64,000 bases of DNA, from assembly GCA_963575745.1 (NCBI GenBank), contig CAUYUJ010015760.1:702147-766146 (forward strand), in the 5' to 3' direction. Made by a program: the position numbers and the translations under genes. The notes under the pieces were generated by a model. It was not told where the DNA came from, made no database searches, and was given only the letters and a program-made list of their open reading frames with translations. Positions 29,145 through 39,754 of the stretch are shown here, one piece after another (position 1 is the first letter of the stretch; the number at the start of each line of letters is the position of its first letter). This DNA is from Prorocentrum cordatum (Eukaryota > Sar > Dinophyceae > Prorocentrales > Prorocentraceae).

Positions 29145-29900
29145 CGTTTCATATTAGAAACCGACAGCGCAGAGTAGGCCAGCTTTCTCTCCACGGCTCC
29201 TGGTTAGCCATCCTCGCAGCGGCCTGCTTGAAACGGCAGGGTGTCCCGGAAGCATGTTTCTACTCGTTCCCAATACGCGTGCCAGAAGCCTTTCCGCAGC
29301 TTCTTCGAAGCTCGAAGCTCCTGCGAAGCCCCTTTTCTCGAGCCCACGAGCTCTCCCGGCATCCTTTCAAGCGATCTTTTGAGGAGTAGAAGGCCGCCAC
29401 ACGTGCCCAAAAATTGCGCGAAAAGCCTAGCCTGAGGTCGGCCCGGAGGCCGGTGCTGGGGCCGGGGCAGGAGGCAGAGGGTGGGGCCAGACCGGCCCAG
29501 GGATTGAGACCCTGGGCTGGCTTCGACCCGAGCAGGTCGTAAAATTGCTCACTTCCGACCTGAGCATGTCGTGAACTTGCTTCGACCTGAGCAGGGCGAA
29601 AAACCATTCATTTCCGACCTGAACAGGACATTCCCAAGACAGCTCTCTGTAAGAAGGTTTCATACTTGAAGCTGGCAGCGCAGGGTGGCACCAGAAGCTG
29701 TTTAGGGCGCCAGCCAGGCATCCCCGCAGCAGGTTGTCCCGCGAAGTGTTTTCTGGCTCGTTCCCAACACGCGTGCTGGAAGCCTGTCCGCAGCTCCTTC
29801 GAAGCTCCTTGGGAGCTCCTGCGCAGCTCCTGTCTCGAGCTCGCATGCGTCCTTTCAAGCGTCCTGGGAAGCTTCTCCTGGAGGCGTTTCACGCGTTCTG
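29145..29900 (+). repeat. Tandem duplication of a ~500-bp segment
   Basis: 29145-29390 and 29650-29890 are diverged copies: TCGTTCCCAATACGCGTGCC versus TCGTTCCCAACACGCGTGCT, CGCAGCTTCTTCGAAGCTC versus CGCAGCTCCTTCGAAGCTC, and CATCCTTTCAAGCG versus CGTCCTTTCAAGCG. Between them lie ~35-bp units with TTCCGACCTGA and GTCGTGAACTTGC. Confidence 0.75.
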
Positions 29901-30053
29901 GACTGCACCGCTATCCGGGCTTTGGACGCCACAAGTTTGGCAGGCGGAGGGCCTCATGTTCCTGAAGGGTGTTCTTTTATCCGTGGTCCGGCTGTATGGG
30001 AGGGGCCCTCGCGGAGGAGAGGGCGTGGGAGGAGCATTGCGCCGAGCCAGGTG

Positions 30054-30165
30054 GTCTACTACAAGGCGGACCTCGCGGCCCTCGCGGCGGCCACCGCCGC
30101 GCACCTGCTGCCGCGGGGGCGCGCCTACGTCATGGTGCCGGGCAGGCCTCCCCGGCGCTTGCGGA
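30054..30165 (+). other. Candidate host exon, methyltransferase-like
   Basis: After a possible acceptor (CGAGCCAG, 30043-30050) one frame reads VVYYKADLAALAAATAAHLL then PRGRAYVMVPGRPPRRL, the pattern of the strand-4 to strand-5 region of class I methyltransferases. It is a single short stretch without a provable partner exon. Confidence 0.3.
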
Positions 30166-30251
30166 GGGCGGGGACGAGGGAGTCCGAGATCCCAGCAGGG
30201 GCAACGTTGGGGGGGGGACAGGCGTAGGTTGGCCACGCGCAGGAGGCAAAT

Positions 30252-30306
30252 CAGCTCCGACGCCGCCCCTGGCGCGCTCCGTGCGCCTGGGGCGGCGTCG
30301 GAGCTG
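30252..30306. repeat. Near-perfect 55-nt hairpin
   Basis: CAGCTCCGACGCCGCCCC pairs perfectly with GGGGCGGCGTCGGAGCTG (18 bp). After one T-T mismatch GGCGC pairs with GCGCC, leaving a 7-base loop. Confidence 0.85.
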
Positions 30307-30404
30307 GATGTCGTCTTTTCTTATCCCAGTGGGGATCGCCCCTTTCTCTTTTCTCTATCCTTCTAGAAGGGCAGCTGGTTGTCGGCCGCGCGCAGAAGTG
30401 GGGC

Positions 30405-30540
30405 AGGGGGAGATGGGAAGGCTTCCTAGAAACACCCCTGCTTCACAGAGGGCGCGGGCCTTCTCTATAGATGTAAGGCCGGCGCCTTCTACGAAGCGGC
30501 GTCATTTTGAAAAGCCTCCACCCCTCCCCCTGTCCCGTTT
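30405..30540. repeat. Foldback element, family H (copy 1)
   Basis: Centre GGCGCGGGCCTT / AAGGCCGGCGCC around a TATAGATGT loop, with outer arms GGGGGAGATGGGAAGGCTTC and AAAGCCTCCACCCCTCCCCC. Copy 2 is at 38610-38745. Confidence 0.75.
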
Positions 30541-30778
30541 GTGCGCGCCGCCAAATACGGGGGGACGCATCGACCCCAAATCGCACACCCATCGCTGATA
30601 GGGGCCCGATAGCCCCAGCCTGCCCAGGAAACAGGGGATTCACGATCGGGGGCCTGTCGCTGATCTATCGGCGATGTATCGCCGACTCCAGTTCTCGATG
30701 TTTCCCCCCTCCCCATGCCACTCCCCCCGTGTCGTTGCCCCTCATCCCAGGTCTTCGACAATACGATGCTCGGGGACC

Positions 30779-30951
30779 ACATAATGACATAAACAGCCTT
30801 CGGAGTTTCGCGCGGATTTCTCGGATCGGCGCTGGACCCCCCTCCTTGCGCGCGGAGCGCGCCAGGTGCGGCACCGTAGGCGCCGCCAGGGGGCCCCAGC
30901 GCCGAACCGAGAAACCCGCGCGGGCCTCCGAAAATTCATGTTTATGTCATT
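30779..30951. repeat. Foldback element, family F (copy 3, longest)
   Basis: Arms of about 60 nt pair with few mismatches: ATAATGACATAAACA with TGTTTATGTCATTG, and GATTTCTCGGATCGGCGCTG with CAGCGCCGAACCGAGAAACC. Confidence 0.85.
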
Positions 30952-31396
30952 GTTTGTTCCCTGGGGTGTTCTCGTTCTCGGCCGTTTTGCTCCTGTTGCG
31001 GCTTCCGGGGCCAAGAAGAACAGGGGAAGCGGTCGCGATTTTGGGAGGGCCGCGGATTGAAGAAGACCAAATCGGCGGACGTCACTGATTTTGCACCAGG
31101 CGTGCTCGCCAGGATTCGGGCCCTCGCAGATCGATGCGGCTCGAGAAATGCCACTGACAAAAATGGGTTTTGGGATCCGACCGTGACTTACTTCTCGCGA
31201 TGCTGGTCTCGGACCCCAGGGGAGGACTAGGACCGGCAGGATAAGGACAGCGAGGAGGCCGAGGGAGGGGCAGGAGGAGGGCGGGGAGGTCGTCGTCGTC
31301 CTCCCCCTCGTCGTCCATGTCTTCGTCCTCCTCTCCTCGGCCACGTCCTCGTCGTCAGCAGTGTTAACGTCAGCGCCAGCGTCGTCTACGTCGCTA
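30952..31396. other. No gene recognised
   Basis: Unassigned; a short GAGGAGG/GTCGTC low-complexity patch at 31250-31330. Confidence 0.4.
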
Positions 31397-31933
31397 CTTT
31401 GAGTACCTTAATAGTTTTGGGGTGACCAATCGTCTGGGGGGGGCTCTGTAGTCCGGGGGGGGGCGGCCCTCTAGTCCGGGGTGGGGTTCCGGGGGCCCTT
31501 TGTAGTCCGGGGGGGGGGTCCTTTGTGGTCCGGGGGGGGGCCTTGAAGTCGGGGGGGTCTTGTAGTCCGCGCACAACGCAGGCGATGCGCTTTGCACGAG
31601 CGCGCGCGCAATCCCGTCGGCAAGCAACGCGGCGATTCCGCTGGCAGCAGGAGCGTGTGAGCGTGTGTGAGGAGACCTTCCCTTCTCCGAGACAAAGGCC
31701 CAACTTCCGTCACTGGCAGCCCGTAGCACCTTCTGTGCTAGGCGGGTGTGACTGTTGTCTGGGGGGTGTCCTTGTAGTCCAGGAGTGGGTTTCTGTACTC
31801 CGGGGGGGCCTTGTAGTCTGGGGGGGGGTGTCCCTGTAGTCCGTGGGGGAGGTCCTTGTAGTCCCGGGGAGGGCCCTTGTATTCCTGGGGGCCCTTGTAG
31901 TCCGGGGGCCCAAAACTATCGAGGTACTCAGAG
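31397..31933. mobile_element. TA-flanked TIR element carrying a poly-G minisatellite
   Basis: The ends are inverted: left CTTTGAGTACCTTAATAGTT, right (reverse complement) CTCTGAGTACCTCGATAGTT. Both are bordered by TA (31395-31396 and 31934-31935). Most of the interior is a ~25-bp repeat of the form CTTGTAGTCCGGGGGGG (31435-31570 and 31755-31910). No transposase. This fits a small non-autonomous element with a TA target preference. Confidence 0.7.
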
Positions 31934-31939
31934 TATTGT

Positions 31940-32797
31940 TGTCGTCCTCCTATTCCTTCTCCATGTTCTTGTCCTCCTTGTTCTCGTTCTCCTTGTCGTC
32001 CTCCCCCTCATCCTTGTCCTCCGTTATCGTCTTGGTCGGTCCTCGTCAGTAGGCGTGAACGGTCTCCTGAGCGGCCCCAGGGCCTCTTGTAAGGCTACGG
32101 TTGTTCGTAGTACACCAGAGGAAAAAAACCCAATCAGTAGATGGTAGATGGTTTGATGAGATCGATGGTGAGATCGATTGAGTGAGATGAATAGGGATAT
32201 CGATCATGAGATCGATAATGAATCGTGGGATCGATAAAGAGATCGATAAGGACATCGACCAGGAACCCGGGAACCCGGAACCCACCGAAATCGGCTGAAC
32301 CAATAAGCAGGACCCCGGAAATTTGGAACCCGGAACCCGGGAACCCAGCCAGCTACCAACATCGGCGGGAATGTGTTTCCAAATCTTTCAATTTCCGCTA
32401 GGACCCCTTCAGTGCAAGCACTGATTGGGGAATAAGGTTTTTGTGTTTTTGGGGGACGCCCCTCCCCCACTATCTATGCATGGAGCTTCGTTTGATAGCG
32501 AACTGCGAAAGAGGATGCCAACGCCCTGATCCCTTGCGGTTAAACGCACCTCCTTGGGAAAAAACATTTGGTATTGCACCGTGTTAACGGTACTGGTGAC
32601 TGGTGTGCATTATCGCCAAGGCTTTACGCCAACAATGCGACGCCCCACACTGTGGACACCGAAGCACGCAGTGCAACTAGGCCGAATTGGTTGGAACCCA
32701 CTACCTATTCCTACCCTATCCAGCTTTCTGCGGCAAGTCCCGCCACAGTGCCAGCCCAGCATTCTGGTTGGCGACTGTTCGAAGGTGGGGGGGGGGC
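31940..32797. other. No gene; GATCGAT and AACCCGGG short repeats
   Basis: 32155-32265 holds imperfect (GAGATCGAT) units and 32262-32345 AACCCGGGAACCCGG units. The rest shows nothing recognisable. Confidence 0.6.
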
Positions 32798-33200
32798 ATG
32801 ATGAGGATGAAGGTGTGGATGATAGATAATGATGGTGGAGATGAATGTGTGTTGAGGGTGATTGTGATGGTGATGATGATTATGATGACTGTGATTGTGA
32901 TGGTGGTAATGATGATGATACCGACCATGATGTTGATGATGATGTTGATGGTGACGACGATGATGTTCAGGTTGAGGTTGATGTTGTTGCTGGTGGTGAT
33001 CATGACGCTGATGACGATGCTGATGATGATGAAGAAGATGGTGGTGATGATGCTGCTAATGATGATGAGGATGATGGTGCTGATGGTGCGGATAATGATG
33101 AGGATCAGGATGAGGATAGTAATGATCGTGGTGGTGGTGATGATGGTGAGGATGAGGAGGAGGAGCAGGAGGAGGAGGAGGAGAAGATGAGGGAGCAGGA
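32798..33200 (+). repeat. (GAT)n-type trinucleotide repeat
   Basis: About 400 bp of GAT/GGT/GTT triplets ending in (GGA)n. Asp-rich and Met-rich frames across it are artefacts. Confidence 0.95.
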
Positions 33201-33299
33201 GGAGGGGAACGATGAAGAGGAAGGCCGTCACCTATTACACCTTTCGTCTCCACTATTTGAGGAGCCTGGTGGAACTCGTTTTGGCAGTATCGGGGGTGC

Positions 33300-34260
33300 T
33301 TGGCCTCCTGTGACGCAGTCTTGGGGGTCCCTTTGGGCCCAGGGCCCTCGTGGGCCCTCTGGACGTGTCTTTGGCCATCTTGAGCTGACGGAAGCCCGAA
33401 AAGGCGAGAATGCGAAAATCATCCTGACAACCTACAGGAATCAACGATTCTAGAGGCGTACGCCACATACGCCGACCCCCTTGTTCGAAAAGCGTTGTGG
33501 TTTCTCTGGGGTCGCATGCAGTGTCGGCACCATTCTCCTGCAATGTTGCGTGCAGCGTGTGGTCGTGGGTCGTGAGGAGGAGGAAGAGGAGAAGGAGGAG
33601 AAGGAGGAGGAGGAGGAGGAGGAGGTGATCGCGGGGATCTCTTGGGGGGCTTCTCGCGGGACTCTTGGAGGCAGTTTCGAAGCCTCTTGGGGGCCGTTTT
33701 GGGGCCGTTTGGGGCCCTCTTGGGGGCCTTTTGGGGCTTCTTAGGGGCGTCTTGGGGGCCTCTTGGGGCCTCTTGGGGCCTTCTTGGGCCGTCTTGGGGC
33801 GGAAGGCTCGGATTGTCGGTTCAAGCTCCCCCTCTTGGGCCCCTCTTGGGGCCGTCTTGGGGCCCTCTTGGGCCGTCTTGGGGGCCTCTTGGGCCGTCTT
33901 GGCGCCCTCTTGGGCCGACTTGGGCGCCTCTTGGGGGCCTCTTGGGCCGTCTTGGGGCGGTGTTGGGGTGCTCTTGGACCGTCGTCCACGCCGTAAAGGC
34001 CGACAAGTCGTATATGATCAAAATGTCCGTTTTCCCGTAGGAATTTGACGATTTTCGGCTCTTCGGCCCTTCTGAGGACTGCTCTTGGAGGCCTCTTGGG
34101 CCGTCTTGGAGGCCTCTTGGCTCGTCTTGGGGCCATCTTCGGCGTCTTGGGGCGCTCGTTTGGCGTCTCGGGGTCCTCGTGGGCCGTCTTGGAAACGTCT
34201 TGGGACCTTCGTGGCCCGTCTTGAGCCCCATTTGGGCCCAAAAGAGGCCCGTGAGTCGCT
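33300..34260 (+). repeat. CTTGGG arrays with two spacer modules
   Basis: CTTGGG words at 33300-33375, then a module (33372-33450, GAAGCCCGAAAAGGCGAGAA). A (GGA)n tract follows at 33575-33625. The long array at 33640-33985 is followed by a second module (33988-34075, AAATGTCCGTTTTCCCGTAG) and more array to 34240. Confidence 0.8.
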
Positions 34261-35079
34261 CGGCGTGGGCCCGGGGGAGGGGTCAAATCGCCGGTTTGGG
34301 GTCTCTGGGGGGGGACTATGGGGGGGGACCTATCTCACACGCCTAGAGACCCACAAGGGGTCGGCTGATTTTAGCTTCTTCGGACTCTGTTGGATGTTCC
34401 CTTCTGGCACTTGGAGGCCTCCTGGGCCATCTTGAGGCCACATCGGGCCGCCTTGGGGCCATCTTGGGTCGTCTTCGAGGCATCTTGGGCCATCTTGGTG
34501 TCGTTGGTTGCATGCAAGGGCCACCTTGAAAGCTCGGGACGCGGATCCATCGTTTTGAACGTGGAATCGTGACCTCGGGAGGGGTCGCGGTGCATGCAGA
34601 TAACGTGGCAGGGGGGGGGTATTGTTCGAATACAGAAACCCTACCAGACAACCCTCGGCTTTCTTCCACAACTCGCAGAAGGCGCGGTGGCGATCCAGAT
34701 CCTGTGCTACTGACATTGCTGTCGCTCTCGCCGTTGCCCTCGCCCTCGTCGTCCCGCATACCCGCCTCTCCCTTCCCTCCCTTGCTTCCTGGCGCCGGGC
34801 AGGACGTGGACTGGGCCCCTGGCGAGCGAGCGGGCCACGCTGGATGACTTCCTCTCCGCGCTGGCCCCCTTTGGTAGCGCCAGCTCCACTCAGCTGCTGG
34901 CCCACTGCGGCGCCTCCAGGGCCAGAGCAAAAAGGCGCCAGGCAGCTCCTTCCGAGCCTGCAGGACGTAGGCCCACGTCGGGTCTGGGGGCCACGCCCCA
35001 TGACACGTTTCGTACAGATCCGTTCTTGATGGCCCCGGGGCCCGAAAACTCCAGACCTCCTCCCAAATGGGGCAGGGGT
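34261..35079. other. CTTGGG remnant and weak exon candidate
   Basis: 34395-34510 is a short CTTGGG array. At 34802-34955, after CGCCGGGCAG, one frame reads LASERATLDDFLSALAPFGS, which looks codon-biased. It has no recognised family and is offered only as a possible exon. Confidence 0.3.
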
Positions 35080-35220
35080 ACATAGGGGTCGACGGATCAG
35101 GCCGCACCTCCGATGCATCATCGATGCGGCTCGATGTGAAGCAACATTTTCCTCCACGCCAACGTCGCCGATGCATCGGCGACGCCGCGGGATCCTCCGA
35201 CCCCATCCACGCGGACCCTC
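35080..35220. repeat. Foldback element, family G (copy 1)
   Basis: Left GGGGTCGACGGATCAGGCCG and right GCGGGATCCTCCGACCCC arms pair around CGATGCATCATCGATG and CGATGCATCGGCGA words. Related to 43930-44300. Confidence 0.65.
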
Positions 35221-37035
35221 TTTGTAAAGGCCTCTGGGAACGGCCCCCGAAAGCTGGACTGAAGCAAACATCGCCAGGGCCGAGAGATCGAGGGGCAGTC
35301 CGCCCGAAGTCTGCACACACGCTGCGTTCCTGGCGTCTCCGGCGCCGCCCTCCATGGCGTGCGTTTCGCTCGCCGGACGCGCCGGCCCAAGAACCCCGCG
35401 CGGCCTTGCCAGAGCTTGTGCTTATTATTATGTTCTGGTGTTGAAAACTCCGAGGATGGCCAGCTGAGACACCAGCGGCCCTTCTCCTCCATTCTCCTTC
35501 CTCCTTTCTGTTCCTCACTCCAAATGTTTCCTCTTCCGCCGCCGATGGCTCGACTGTTCGTTCTCCGGGAGAGACGCCCCCGTTCCCCGTCGCATCACAC
35601 AGGGGCTCCTCGGCGGCGGGACTGGCAGGGGAGGGGTTGGTCGTTCCTGCGCTCTACCGCTTGGGTGCGCCAGTCCGGGTCCCGCCAACCCCTCCAGGAG
35701 GCTCACGGGGAAGAGGGGGGGCGATGAGAGGGGCGGAGGGGAAGGGCGAGGTGGGGATGAGGGGTGGTGGGGGAAAGATGGGACTTCCATGATTATCACG
35801 AACACGCTGCTTCTTGATTATTGTCTTTCCACCTACATGTTTGACAGGGGTGGGAGGAGTAGGGGGGGGGTAGGAGGGCTAATGGGATGGGGAGGGGAGG
35901 GGTGGAGCCAGAGATGGGAATGGAAGGAAGAAGTGAGGAGGCGTGAGAAAGAGAGGGGCAGCGATGGAGGGGAGCCGCATGATCGGGGGGACCGAAGTGG
36001 GTACGGAAACAATGTGTACACAGTCCAACAGCAGTCCTTGTTCATTCTGAACAGTCAAGCGGTACACGATTCTCACGAACTGGTCGCTGAACATTTCTGA
36101 CTTAGGCTGTCCTGTTCCAAGACATCGGCTTCATGTTCAAAGAGAGTGGCTTTCGTTACTAAAACATCCTTTCGTTCTGAGAACAATTCTTGGTAGGCCT
36201 TCAGGAATGCCAGGACGGTCGGTCGCTGCTCAAACAGGATTCCTTGTCGGCGTCGCCGCGATCGTTGTCCATTTGAGACATAAGTTCACCTGCTGCTCTT
36301 GGACAGCATGCGTTGTTGGGCATCGTGCCGATTTGTTTCCATTCCCATTTCGGGCGTCCAAGCGCATGACGTGGGCAATGAGTGTCTACAGGCACCCTGG
36401 AGGGCTCGCCGACTCACCTCGTGGAGTTCGTACGCTCTGGTGAGTGACCCACGCGGCACGGGCGCGGCGAGGCGAAATGACGTGCCCAACGCACAAAATC
36501 TGATATTTCTGTCACGAGCGTTGTTGTGTCCACCCCGCTCTGTCTTTCCTCCCCTCGTCGGCCCCTTCCTCCCCATTTTCCGCCTGAGACAGGTGTATTC
36601 GGATTTCTCCGCGTCACGCACCTCTTCCTGGCCCGCTGGTCCTCATCCTCGTAGTTCGTCCTCATAGTCCTGTTCCCGCTCTTGCTGCTGAGATGCTCCC
36701 AGCCCCTGCGCATGTTCTTTCTCGTCTTCCTCATCTTAATCATCCTGCTGCTACTTCTCCTCTTTCTCCCTCTCATCCATCTCGTCGTCGGCATCGTCTA
36801 CCTCATCCTGCTTCTTGCGCTCTTCCACCCCATCCTTCTCTCCGCCCGCCTGTATAATCAGATACTTCTCTGCCTTCCCATGTCCTTCCCGCTGCTGCTT
36901 CTCTTCCTATGTGATTTCCTGGTTCCTGTCCCAAGTGTGTGGGTATATAGCCACACAGTCTATGATGCTGGCACCACCGTGCTGTACCTCAACTAGCTTG
37001 GTCGAAGTGCTCGCAATGAGGACAAAGGCCCGCGA
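35221..37035. other. No gene recognised
   Basis: 1.8 kb without domains. A partial family-F arm lies near 35395-35455, a GGGGAGG-rich tract at 35720-35980 and a pyrimidine-rich CTTCTCCTC tract at 36690-36900. Confidence 0.4.
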
Positions 37036-37039
37036 TTCA

Positions 37040-37285
37040 CGTGTAGCTCAGTCGGCAGCGGAGCCGTGGTTCTCCCCACGGGTACCTGCTCACTTGCGAC
37101 AGTATCCGTGCCGCCACTTGAACAAAGGGAAAACAGCGGGGTCGTCTGCGCTGACATTAGCGCGTAAGCTGCCCGCGTAAGGTCGCGAGTAAGCGCCTTC
37201 GCTTCAATAATGTGTGCCGCACTGGCGGCCCGCGTAAGCCGCGGCATTACGGCGTAAGGTCGCTATGCCATCTCGTGCAAGTTTT
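37040..37285 (+). repeat. GCGCGTAAGC repeat (copy 1)
   Basis: Shares GCGTAAGCTGCCCGCGTAAG and GGCGGCCCGCGTAAGCC with 38960-39095; the CGCGTAAG word is itself repeated inside. Confidence 0.75.
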
Positions 37286-38609
37286 TGGTCCTGTCGCTCA
37301 GTATTTACGCACTCGCGGCAGTATCCATAAACCACCACCTGGAGACGGCGCCACCCAAACCGATTCATATCATGTGTGCGTCGCCCCCAGAGTGTCGACG
37401 CGCGCGCCGAGAAATCTTATAGTATCTGCTCCGTGGCCGGCGCTTTATGGCCGTTCCTTTCGGGAGCCAAACAAAACACCTCGCACGAGGACCAACATCG
37501 ACAGGGGCCCGTGGCGCCTGTCGTCACGCAGCCCGTGGCTGACGTCCAGATTCCATGAAGTGGGAGGGGGTCACATTTGGGGGGATCTGATTTGAGCTGT
37601 CTTGGAGGGTTCGAGGGGGTCTGGGCAAAAGGCCGCCCTTTCACGGCTGGTCTGGGGCGGTTGGTGAAAGTTGCTCGTCTGGGAGGGTTGTGCCCCCCTC
37701 CCTGTTGTTACGTACAGGCAATTTCCCAGACCCCCTCCAGGCATGAGCAAATCATGACGGCAGGTTTTTCGCTATTCTCGGCCCCTGGGGGCCCCTCCCG
37801 GGCCTCGGGGCCGTCCAAGAAGTATTCAGAGTGGAAAACCGATCCTTTGGAACTGATGGAGACATGTTGGGGTCGACGTCATGAAACATCAGGACGTCGT
37901 GGGTCTGGGCCAAGCGTGACCTCACGGTATGGCGCGCCAGCCCAGCAGTGGACGCTAATAAGGTCCGATGCATAATGTTTGGATGTTTGCAGTTGGTTTT
38001 ACAGGTCAGGACACTTTTGCCGGCAAGGGGGTGGTGGTCGAGGCGCTGCCAGGAGGTAGTAGCAGCATCGACATCATCCTGGAGACGTTTGACAGCTTTT
38101 GCATACCTGGCAGATGAAGAAGTCCCCAATGCGGTCGAAACGGCTGAATACACCTGCGGAGATGGCCACGACTCTAGACATACTCAGTGTGAATCTAGCA
38201 AGCAATCGAGTACCCTCCACTACGTTTCGCCATGCTCGATGAGGGATCGCACGGCGAGGTTACTGGGTGGACCGAAAACGCTTACAAGTTTGACCAGATG
38301 ACGAATGTTCTCATCATTGGTGACCGACCTGATCTCGTTTCAGGGCTACATCGGCCCATAGTACGTCTTGCCCACCTCACGCCAGTCGGCGACTACAACG
38401 ACACGTCAATACCGCGGGCCTGCCTTGGCGCGGGATGCCTCGAGGTGCCGCCGCGTCGAGCGCGGCGCGGCAACGGCTCGAGGGGGCTCGCCTAGGCGCG
38501 CGCTGCCGTTGGATGCCATGCGGCGCTAAGCAACGGATGCGACGCGTACATGCTCCACGGGTTGTGCTCGCCCGGCCAGCGTCAGCCACGCGCAGAGGGG
38601 GGTAGGGGA
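37286..38609. other. No gene recognised
   Basis: Unassigned single-copy-looking sequence of mixed composition. Short frames on both strands, none with a domain. Confidence 0.4.
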
Positions 38610-38745
38610 GGGGGGATGGCGCCTTAGAGGCACCCTGCTTCTTAGAAGACGCGGGCCTTGCCTGTAGATGTGAGGCCCGCGCATTCTAAGCAGCAACCTC
38701 CTTCTAAGAAGCCTTCCCCTCTCCCCCTACCTCTTCCTGGGCGCC
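38610..38745. repeat. Foldback element, family H (copy 2)
   Basis: Centre ACGCGGGCCTTGCC then TGTAGATGTGAGGCCCGCGC, with outer CTTCTTAGAAG arms and flanking GGGGAGGGGGGAT / CCCCTCTCCCCC. Same loop word (TGTAGATGTGAGGC) as copy 1. Confidence 0.75.
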
Positions 38746-38959
38746 GCCAACGGCGATTCAGACGGATTGGGATTTTTGTTCGTGGCTCCTTGTCGCCCCC
38801 GTCGTCTGGGCGCAAGCTTTCGCAGAAGCTTGCGGCGGGCAGCGGCACTGCTTGGGTCGACGCGCATTCCGCGGCCGAGGGCCTCAACGCGCCAGGGCGA
38901 AAAGGGCAGAGCGCACATCGATTATGCGCTGCAGTCGCATATGTGCGACGAAGAATTCG

Positions 38960-39095
38960 CGATCTTCTTTTCCGACATTGGCGCGCAAGCTGCCCGCGCA
39001 AGGTCGCGCGTAAGCGCCCTCGTTTCCAGTGCAGCGAGTCGCGCTGGCGGCCCGCGTAAGCCACCGCGCAAGGTCGCTGTGCCATTTGGCAAAAG
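38960..39095 (+). repeat. GCGCGTAAGC repeat (copy 2)
   Basis: Direct diverged copy of 37140-37270: TTGGCGCGCAAGCTGCCCGC, GGCGGCCCGCGTAAGCC and AAGGTCGCTGTGCCAT. Confidence 0.75.
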
Positions 39096-39750
39096 ACCCG
39101 TCTCTTTTCCTCGCCCATGTGGGCGCTGACAGCATCGGCAATATCGCGAAAGACCAACGCGAATCATGATCCGGGTGGTTGTTGCGAACATCAACTGCAG
39201 CAACGGCCGAAGCAGCGTGTGGGCGTGCCTGGCCACTTCCCACAAGCAGCAGGCGCTGGTCGCCTCTACAAGTGGAGCGGTTGAGCTCGCTGTCAACGCG
39301 GCGAACAGGCCGACCCTTTCGCGGGCTTCGGGCCCCGCCTCGACGAGGCCGGCGACTCGGGCAAGGACGGATATTCAACGTAGTCCCAGGCATGGCCGAG
39401 GAGGCCGAGCCCTCTGGAAGTCGATCGATTGCGACGAGCAGCGCGCGGCTCCGAGTGTCCATCGCGCCACGTGGACGCTTCCCACATGGGAGCGTGGTGC
39501 ATCGCTTGCGCGGGCGCTGGCAAACGCCGACGGAGAGGGCGATAATGCGCGTTGCAACCTGCGATGGGTATTCGAGACCTGGATGGTTACAGGGCCGGGT
39601 GCCTTCTCCCAGGTGCCTCGGGTCGCCATGGTGGCTCCGGGCTCCCTGTGGACCCTCTCCAGCGACCTCAGAGCCGCCCAGACGGCGTTAAGTGGTGCCA
39701 CAGAGACACCAGAAGGCTTCATATATCCAGCGGGGCTTCCGGGCAGCCTC
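39096..39750. other. No gene recognised
   Basis: Overlapping high-GC frames on both strands; none shows a family signature. Confidence 0.4.
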
Positions 39751-39754
39751 AGCT

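Noticed and set aside
36682-36996. Very hydrophobic 104-codon frame that looks like a membrane protein
   Set aside because: It lies in a pyrimidine-rich CTT/CTC tract, which encodes Leu/Phe/Ser by composition alone.
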